From: Isoetes taiwanensis
Lineage: Eukaryota > Streptophyta > Lycopodiopsida > Isoetales > Isoetaceae
Reading direction: 5' to 3'
NCBI GenBank assembly: GCA_021234155.1
Contig: JAJEKV010000022.1
Coordinates: 3,972,830-4,036,829, forward strand
DNA: 64,000 bases
Made by a program: the position numbers and the translations under genes. A model generated the notes under the pieces. It was not told the origin of the DNA. It was given only the letters and a program-made list of their open reading frames with translations, and made no database searches. Positions 56,353-64,000 of this stretch are shown in pieces. Numbering within the stretch: the stretch's first letter is position 1; each line of letters begins with the position of its first letter.

Positions 56353-59300
56353 CAATGTTGCCACGAATCTTGGCTCTTTGAGGCAACAATCCTGGTTTAT
56401 TCAAAACCTCCAGAACTAGTCTTATGGGGCTAGTTCAATCTCAAATTCTATACCTCTGTTTCAAGGCAAAGAAATGGGAAAGAATGGGAAAGAAGGAGGC
56501 ACTTCAATACCTATCACGAATGACAAAGTTGCATTTCAATCTTGTAACGATCCAAATTTTCTTCCTCTATTTCAAAGAAGAGAAATGGTCTAGCTAGGAT
56601 AGTGTGCAAATCCTAACACGAATTCCTTGGGGCAAATATCAAGAAAGAGCTGAGAAAATCAATGGAAAAGAAATCGATAATGAATAGTGCACGAAGAATA
56701 CGAATGCAATTTTTTTGAATAACTTCAAACATATTACAATGTTTTTGGCATACTTAGAATCATAATCAAACTGATAGAAAGACACTTGAACGGATGCAAA
56801 TAGAATGCTTGTTGGAACAAAAAAGCCATTTTTTTTTGTTTTTTTTTTTCTCCATGAAAACACCTTCAATGGAAATATAAATCAAAGTGCTAAGCCCCTA
56901 CAACTAAACCTATAGTAATTTCTTTTTTAAGTACGTCAAAATCCGAAAAACGTTTTTTAACATTTTTTGAAGATTTTTTAAAATTTTTTTTAAAAAATCT
57001 TTAAAAGCGTTATTTCATATAAAATACGTTATTTTTTGTTTTTTAAAAATCTTTCTCCAATAGACTATACACCTTAGCAATGGAAATATAAATCAAAGTG
57101 CTTTTGAACTTTTACGAAGAGTTGCATGGCACAACCTTTGTATAAATAGTTTCTATAGTAAATTTCTTATTTACTTTCCTTCCCATGATAACCATAGCAA
57201 ATGTATTCAATAAAGCAAAGGTAAAAGAATGTGCAATTTTTTATTTTTTTTTTTTTTTTGCCAAAAAAATCCTTTAAAAATCGTGAGGATTTTTATAAAG
57301 GTACTTTTTAAAAATAAAAAACGGGTTTTTAACAACATTGTAGTAGTAGTAGCTGCTATCTTAACTTCATATCTCCAATGTCCTAAGCTCCAAATATGTA
57401 ATCAACACAATGCCCGAGAAGAAAATTATGCAAGGTAGAACGTTGTTACCTGATCCTCGGCAACACTCAAGCATTAGCTAGACCATTTATGCACTAGCAA
57501 TCGAGCGCTTAGTGCACTTAATTTTCAAATGCAGCTTTCTTCAAGGTTATGAAACCACAATAATTATTTTCAATGGTTTACAATGATTCACTATACATTC
57601 GGGATTGACCTAATATTAACAATGGTTGATCGTATCTTCTAGCACTTCTTCTCTGTTAAATTACCTTGTTAAATTCCGATAGCTCTATATCTATGAAGCA
57701 ATCTCGATTGGCTTCAATCTACCCTAAACGATCATGTAAATCTTGAATATGTCCTTTCTTTAAATACAATGGTTGCTTAGTTCCTTAAATAGACTTGTGG
57801 AAAAGTTGCTTGTTTATATTAAATTTTTAAAAACCTGCATCCCATCCACAGCCTGAGATGAACGGCCTGGATTTCGATCCAGGTCCTCTCATCCAATTGG
57901 TTTGCATTTTTCCCGCCTGCCCTGTATCCCGCCTTCACCATTTTTGCTATGGTGATGGCTTTGCTTGTGCTCGCTTTGGTCCAGGCATGGCGATGGCTTT
58001 GCTCCAGCTCAGGCGATGCGCAAAGGCGAGGAAGATGTAGGCGTAGCTATGGAATCTTTGGCTTCTCCAAAAACCTCTGAAATTTGTTTCTCCAGTTCTT
58101 CTCATCTGGTTCATTTGTGTCTCAACTCATTTGTTTGTGTCTGGCTTGGATGAGGTTGCATGCTGCTTTTGTTTTTAGTTCTAAATATGTTGTTTATCTG
58201 TAACACAGAGTTCATTCAAGCAGGAGTAAACCACATTCAAGGAAGGCCGATGTCATGCAGATCTCATTTTGCAAAAGCTGCTCCAAGCAAAACTCCTTCC
58301 GAGGGCATCTTTCGAGGAAGCGCCTTCCGACGGCCAAAGGTGAAGAGCATCCCCGACCTTTTTTGCTGCGCCTGCCATTATTCCGGCCATTGATGCTACC
58401 AGAATACTCCATCGCCGTAAGCGAGGAATGCAGGCAAGCACCAGTGCCCCAATTAGAGATATGGAAAAATTCTTGTATGAGCTTTGCATTTGTGTTTCTT
58501 GTTTGTGCTTCTAGATGCGATTCCTTGTAAATTCTTTCTTCCTTGCCATTGTTTCCTTTGATTAGGTCCATTGTGCCGGATTTGCAGATTGTGCTTTCAT
58601 CTGTCTCTTGTTGCATCGATTTTTGCTGCCATCAACAACTAGTTTTCTACTTCTCTGTTTTGTGCTTTGGACCTAACCCAAAAACGTGGCTTTTTAATTG
58701 CCCACTTCTCCATTCTTTCATTCCGTGATCTTTAGTTTCATGTGCTCTCCTTTTTCGTGTAGTAGATAGGTGTTTTTGATTTAATCCGAAAACAAAACAG
58801 GCCAGGCCTTGCTGGTTATCCATGGGATGTTTGATGCTTGTGGGTTTCGGTCTGAAACTGGAACTTAAAGTATGCCACGACTAATGCTGGTGGTTTGCAG
58901 TACCTTGGCTATGCCCAAGGGCTTGTAAAATTGAATCTAAGTTGTTCCTGATTGGATTCTCTCCTATTTATTCCCAGTTTGCCTCATTTTCTGGATATTT
59001 AAAAGGCACATGGAATCCCAAGCAACTGGAGCTTTTGGTTCCATATTAAGATGCGGATCTACTTACTTACAAGCTCGGATGCAGATGCTGATCTGCTTAC
59101 AAGCCCAAAAACAGGTATCATGCATGCTTTTCTTGTTTTTCTTTCTTTTGCATTTGCTTCATTTTAAGTATGGTTATGTCTATAATCGTTGTTAACAACA
59201 GGTATGCACGGGAAGCTTAATATCAATGCAAATTCTAAAACAGGTAAAAATCATTGAACTTGTTTCATTTTTTGTATGATCTAGGCATTTTTTGAACATG

Positions 59301-59960
59301 ATTATTTTTTCCTTATGCAGATTCTGAAGTAGTCTGGAAAGTAATGGATCCCATGATGCAGAATTGGAATAGCATCCCATGAATTCCATGAATTTCGATG
59401 GTTTTAGTAACATCTAAATTATTTGTATCTAATGATTGATGCCTCCATTACCTTATTAAGTGATAGAATCTTAAAATTTGGATTACAATAAAATATTATT
59501 ATACCTTATGGATTTGTTTGGGTTCGATTCCCAAAAGGCATCTTTATTTTAAAATAAACAAAATCAGTAAATGATTCATGATATATTTACTTCTGAATTG
59601 TGGTATATATTTTTTCTTTTCAATTGTGTGCCATGTGTCTACATTTCATTAGTTCAAATAATTCTGGTCATTTGAAAAAGTATGCCACGTGTTATTATTT
59701 CATTGGTTAAAAAGCACATTAAAAACAACGCCTCGTTTTTTCTATGTGCATAATAGTTCTTTTCAATATGTCCTTATTTTAGAAAAACAATAGTTAAGAG
59801 CATTAAAAACAATAGCTTAGCTTTAAGTAACACATGTGGTACTTGGCTAAATAACATGTAGTCTTTTTTAAAAACTATCTTACTTTGACGTTGTAATTTT
59901 ATTTTTCATGTGTAGTAATATCTAAACCTATGGGTGTTATTTAGAAGACAAACAACGTGT
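56353..59960. other. Interior of TIR element; exon-like but unidentified
   Basis: 56353-57840 is AT-rich, with long poly-T/A runs and palindromic TTTTTTAAAATTTTTTTTAAAAAA DNA near 56970. 57840-59410 is of normal composition and has splice-like borders. A frame at 58200-58390 reads SHFAKAAPSKTPSEGIFRGS and FRRPKVKSIPDLFCCACHYS. No family is recognised. It could be captured gene exons. Confidence 0.35.
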
Positions 59961-59961
59961 G

Positions 59962-60115
59962 CCTCCTCTAAAAACAACAGTCACGAAAAAAACCACGTGT
60001 AGACCATTTCTGCCAAAAAACAACAGTCACGAAAAAAGCACGCGTAGACCATTTCTGCCAAAAAACAACAGTCATGAAAAAACCACGTATAGACCATTTC
60101 TGCCAAAAAAACCAC
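59962..60115. repeat. ~50-bp subterminal repeat x3
   Basis: AAAAACAACAGTCACGAAAA, CCACGTGTAGACC and ATTTCTGCC recur three times with small changes, close to the right TIR. The CACGTG/CACGCG words occupy the place of the ACATGT repeats at the left end. Confidence 0.85.
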
Positions 60116-60249
60116 TGTCTCTTTGTGCAAATCCGGATAAACAGGCCACGTGGACTTTTGGGGCCATTTTGGTGTTGTTTTTGGCATAAAACAACACTTC
60201 CGTACAACTAAAAAACAACTGTGGACCAAAAATTGGGGTCAGTGTGTAA

Positions 60250-62068
60250 TCTTGCGTCTTTAATTCACGCCTCCGGAACATCAATCTCTTTACCAAACAC
60301 AATATATGTGTAAATTTTTAATCCCTAGTTTATGGATCAACATCCTCATACGACATTATTCTCTACCGTTCCGCGAATCATACCTCAACTCAAGTAGGTC
60401 GACATTCTATACCTTCACCATCATTGTCGAAACCTACACTTCTAAAGTGATCTCCCTTTCATGAGCTGGGTGTTTATAATCCAGTTTTCCACCTTACTAT
60501 AGTACCTCTTTAACGTGGTCTACGGTAGATAATCATAAACCACTTCTCCATCAGATATATGGTGCTATATCCAGTCTCCTTCTACGTTGAAAGCCTATAT
60601 GCCGCATGGTAAATTCATCCTCGTAATTATTAGGTCCAGTGTTTCAATCGCATAATAACCATCGTCATATCAATTTTTTCTCCAATATCCATCCAAAATA
60701 AGAATAGAATAGAATAGAATATGATTTTATCGTCCACGGAGACCAACACCACTCTTACCACTCTTTATTCCCATTATTCAGCACTTCTACTTCAAGTAAG
60801 AGCCCATGACCTACTTAACCACCATTATATAATAGCCTCAAGAAGCACCAGGCATGCTTTCTATGCTTCCGTCATACCTGTGCCATGTCAATGTACGAAT
60901 GTCTCGATATCTAATAAACGTATAGATATAACTAAGGAATTAATATGTGTGCTCATAGTAAAGCTCGTTTTAGTATTAGTTCGCCTCAAAATTCCGTTGG
61001 CCAACTAACCTAAGGAATCATCTATTATTCTAGTTTGCAACATTATCAGATACAAACCTTAGATCTATGATTTTAGATTTAGCGCCACAAAGGTTTTACC
61101 CATGGTTAATTAAAGCCAACAATATAGCAATTGGAGTGTTACACCCTAGAACTTTATTTGAAATTAAATCAACATTTAAATCAACAATGTAGTCTCACTT
61201 TCTAAGGGTCTTTAACCCTCGCATATCAGGGTCTAGCTATCAGTTACAGCTAAGTGTAAACTATGGATCGAGAGTGTGAGTGTGGAAACATTAAAGATAC
61301 TCAAAAGGGGAAAGCTATTTAAACACATAGTCAAATAAAATAGAAGGATATAATTATATATGTCTTACACAAACTCCTAAGGGAATAACGAGACTAATAT
61401 TAAAGTATATGGGTCAAAATGGCAAATACAGTATAATATATAATTCTATTAAAGGGTAACTATAAATGTCAGGGGCATCTAAACACCCACGATAGCAATA
61501 TATGAGTTGTTAAAATTGTAACAAAATAGGAAAACAAAATTTAGATGCAAAATTACATTAAGTCTGGCTGTAATAAAATCACTTGCAAAGTGAAGGGAGA
61601 ATATAATAGATATATACACAGAAGTTAATATGATTAGAATGACTTTCTACTAAACAGTGCGAGGTTAATAACTCTGTATTATAATATAACAACAAATAGC
61701 AATTCTTTATATCTATACCTATCTTTAATATATAATCAGTTACCTATATGTATAGAAGGAACGATTTCTAAAATAGATAGGCTGTGAACTCGCCACCACG
61801 AATGAAACAGTGAGACTGTTCACTTTTGACAGTCCTAAGCGATGATCATGTCTGATCTATGCCTCTACCTCTTATATCCCAAAGTTATAAATTGCACATT
61901 ACAAGTCATTTCAAACTTGATCACTTTGAACATGACAACGTCTGTGTGACTTATAATCTCACGCTATCTCTTTAAGGAGGGGAGATTTCCTTCCAATGTA
62001 TGATGTGTTGCCCTGCAACAAGAGTAGTCTTGAAGCTGAGGACAGCATCATTTTCAAGGTGGGGAGAA
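60250..62068 (+). other. Distal interior and polypurine tract of the plus-strand retrotransposon
   Basis: The retrotransposon interior resumes after the TAA duplication. It includes a short AATAG microsatellite (60703-60720) followed by ATCGTCCACGGAGACC, which may be a separate small insertion. The last bases read CNKSSLEAEDSIIFKVGRM in one frame, ending over the purine tract AAGGTGGGGAGAA (62056-62068). That arrangement matches the pol end/PPT of Ty3-type plant elements. No other pol motif remains. Confidence 0.55.
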
Positions 62069-62181
62069 TGTGACGTTCCACATATTTATACGCCTATTTA
62101 AGTATAAATACATGACACGTCACTATGGATAATTAATGGCACATTAATTATTCATAAGCTAAGGTTAGCTATGTTAATAAT
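62069..62181 (+). repeat. 3' LTR fragment
   Basis: From TGTGACGTTCC to GTTAATAAT this is nearly identical to the first 113 bp of the LTRs at 36622 and 43408, and it follows a polypurine tract. The rest of the LTR is missing and unrelated DNA begins with CTTATATT. The 3' end of the retrotransposon has been deleted or replaced. Confidence 0.85.
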
Positions 62182-62305
62182 CTTATATTATAATGTTATT
62201 GTGTAAGTGTTGGACCCAGCCCTAATTTGGGCGGCCCAGATTTAATCAAGCCAATGGATGAGATGATGCCACGCCAGATTCTTTAAGATAACTTAGGTTT
62301 TGGTT

Positions 62306-62655
62306 TTTCTAGGGTTCGAGAAGGCGGCTATGGCACCTTCGAACTGCTGGCTCCTCCTCCAGAACGCACCATCTGCGGATGGTTGAACTGGGCACTGGCC
62401 ACATCAACAGAGTTAAGTTGCCATACTTCTCAGATTTGTAGCGTAGCTTTACGATTCATTTTTCGTGCAGCCTGTTTGGTCAGTTTTTGGCCCTGTGTGG
62501 ATAACTTGGGTTTTGTTTTTGCTAGGGTTCGCGAGGGCGGCTATGGCACCTTCGAGCTGCTGGATCCTCCTCCAAAACGCACCTTCTGCAGATGGTTGAG
62601 CTGGGCACTGGCCATAGCAACAGAGTTAAGTTGCCATACTTCTCAGATTTACATT
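62306..62655 (+). repeat. ~216-bp tandem duplication
   Basis: CTAGGGTTCG.GA.GGCGGCTA, TGGCACCTTCGA, CTCCTCCTCCA and GTTAAGTTGCCATACTTCTC occur at 62310-62440 and again at 62525-62650 with several substitutions. The CTAGGGTTC phrase is common in plant 5' UTRs, so this may be a duplicated promoter/leader. Confidence 0.8.
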
Positions 62656-63227
62656 TTTCAGACTATAAAACAGGGGCCGTTCTCTCAAAGCAGCAAGCCA
62701 GCCTAACTTCTCTTCTCCTTCCTCTATTTTTGCAAGGCAACTGCTGTCACTGCTATAACTCTATTATCTCAATTCGGATTGAAACCAAGCCATTAGCAGC
62801 TGGATCCAACCCCATCAGCAGCCGCAACATGTCATATTTTTTGCAAGAATCACTGTTCCAGTTGGGATCCATATCTGTTCGTGGAAGGTAAAGAAGGCAT
62901 GATTCCATTAAACGATTTGAGCTTTTGCTCTGTTATTTTGGGTCTTTCTATTCCTATGTTTTTAAATAAAGTTAGATTGCATCATAAATCAACCCTTTCT
63001 CTGTTAGCATGTCCATTGTTTAGCATTCCTGCTTTTCCTACGAGCAGGGGTTTTCTTTTGTATTGATAAATCAACTTTGAGCTTTTCCCTTTCCCCTGGC
63101 TCTGTAACCAGTATATATGAGGATACCTACCAGAAAGTACTATCTTGATTAGCAAACTTTAAATAGACAGATCTATGCCCTATATGCTGTAAACATGGCT
63201 TCTTGCCACAAAACTGTTGATTGAGGC

Positions 63228-63624
63228 ATGTTCTATCTCTGCCACAGTAACTTATGTTTTTATTTTTATCTAAAGTCGTGTTTTCATTTCAATCATGTCC
63301 TTATTAGAAGAAGAAGAGATTTTAACATCACGCCACAAGGCAGCTCAGGGAGTCTTAGCTCTTTTTATTATCGTTGCAGGTTGAATATGCTCAAGCACTA
63401 CCTTTGGTGGAGAAACATCGTGAGCATTGCTATTAGGGCTTTCGAAAATGTTTGCATATGGCTTACCAACAGCTATGTTTTTAGACAGTGCAAGCCAGAA
63501 GAGGCCAATTATCTTTTTGTATTACATTGCTTTCAAGGTGGTGTATAGGGAACTAGATAGTATAGCCAAGTTGAGGGTGTTAACACGGGTGCAGAGCAAC
63601 TTGAAGCTCGCCAGCTATACCTGA
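63228..63624 (+). other. Exon-like region, unidentified
   Basis: A frame at 63427-63624 contains KMFAYGLPTAMFLDSAS, PIIFLYYIAFKVVYRELDSI and KLRVLTRVQSNLKLASYT. Just upstream, gttgcag (63374-63380) could be an acceptor. The helical character and lack of low complexity suggest real coding ancestry, but I recognise no family. Confidence 0.3.
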
Positions 63625-64000
63625 TAAGAATGGACAAATGAAAGTAAAGAAATCACAAACGGTTTACAAGGAAAAAAGTTACAAACAATTGATTGTTGGA
63701 GTGCTGCTTTGTGACATCAGAGTGTTGAGAAGTTGAAGGATTATTCGGCAAGGATCAAGGTGCTACAGGATTTACAGACATCTAAAGCAGACCATTCTTC
63801 ACCAATATCCTATGTAGAAAATGGAAGTATCACTAAAGCGTAACCTATTACTTGACATGTCATTTATATTTTTTATTTTCTATGTAACATTTTCGCTTCA
63901 CATGTAAAATCACTGGAATATAGGCGGTCTACATAGAGGTCTACATAGAGAACTAGACAAAGACTAGACAATTAGACAACGAGTAGACAACGAGAAAAAC

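Larger units (their letters stand above)
50186..60246. mobile_element. 10-kb TIR DNA transposon nested in the retrotransposon
   Basis: The ends form ~30-bp terminal inverted repeats. Left: CACACTCACCCCGG then TTTTTGGTCCAC and TGTT (50186-50215). Right, reversed: CACACTGACCCCAA then TTTTTGGTCCAC and AGTT (60217-60246). A 3-bp target duplication TAA flanks them (50183-50185 and 60247-60249). The interior holds ACATGT-rich subterminal repeats, two 20-bp minisatellite arrays, an ~825-bp tandem repeat and anonymous exon-like DNA. No transposase motif is recognised. A 3-bp TSD and CAC start fit CACTA; TAA fits PIF/Harbinger; the superfamily is open. Confidence 0.8.

Overview
The window is repeat-rich nuclear DNA of a land plant. 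Plant-type gene remnants support this: a PERK-like receptor kinase tail, a PLS-type PPR gene, a TAF5 WD40 domain with its introns, and a BTB/POZ gene. The dense nesting of transposons, low gene density and unfamiliar repeat families fit a large seed-free-plant genome, perhaps a fern. That placement is inference; no marker fixes the species. I see no gene that is clearly intact and functional. Almost every recognisable coding stretch is a fragment, carries stops or frameshifts, or is interrupted by a mobile element.

Layout. 1-9 kb: a PERK kinase remnant, a 477-bp CACTA-type element (3052-3528), then a related TIR-element end (about 3729) leading into a GT-rich repeat and arrays of a 20-bp minisatellite. 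9-15 kb: a minus-strand PPR pseudogene between two ~130-bp direct repeats, then the exons of an unidentified gene. 15-20 kb: a CACTA-type right end with subterminal repeats, microsatellites, and mostly anonymous DNA. 20-34 kb: a decayed plus-strand cluster of a coiled coil with a PHD-like finger, an FCP1/NIF-type HAD phosphatase domain, and a Ulp1 (C48) protease. The protease is split between its catalytic His and Asp by a nested retrotransposon (23820-33441, 5-bp target duplication GTCTC). One LTR of that element holds a further ~6.8-kb insertion carrying BTB/POZ and TAF5 gene fragments.

34-50 kb: minus-strand coding sequence including a protein with a near-complete histone H3 fold behind a long non-histone N-terminal region. 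Next to it sits the 1.55-kb 5' LTR of a plus-strand retrotransposon with an initiator-Met-tRNA type primer site. A 6.8-kb block (35730-42510) spanning most of the H3 ORF, the LTR and 4.3 kb of internal DNA is repeated in tandem (42511-49318). 50-60 kb: a 10,061-bp TIR transposon (50186-60246, TSD TAA) nested in that retrotransposon, filled with ~156-bp subterminal repeats, the same 20-bp minisatellite and an ~825-bp tandem repeat. 60-62 kb: the rest of the retrotransposon, its polypurine tract and a 113-bp stub of its 3' LTR. 62-64 kb: a 216-bp duplication and an anonymous exon-like region.

No working pathway can be assembled from this window. The genes are related by insertion history: Ulp1 gene, then LTR element, then a captured-gene insertion; and H3-like locus, then LTR element, then tandem duplication and a TIR transposon. 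The order of the last two events is not fixed by the sequence. The strongest candidates for something undescribed are the H3-fold protein with its unusual N-terminus, the PHD/FCP1/Ulp1 cluster, and the TIR element family that carries the 20-bp array.
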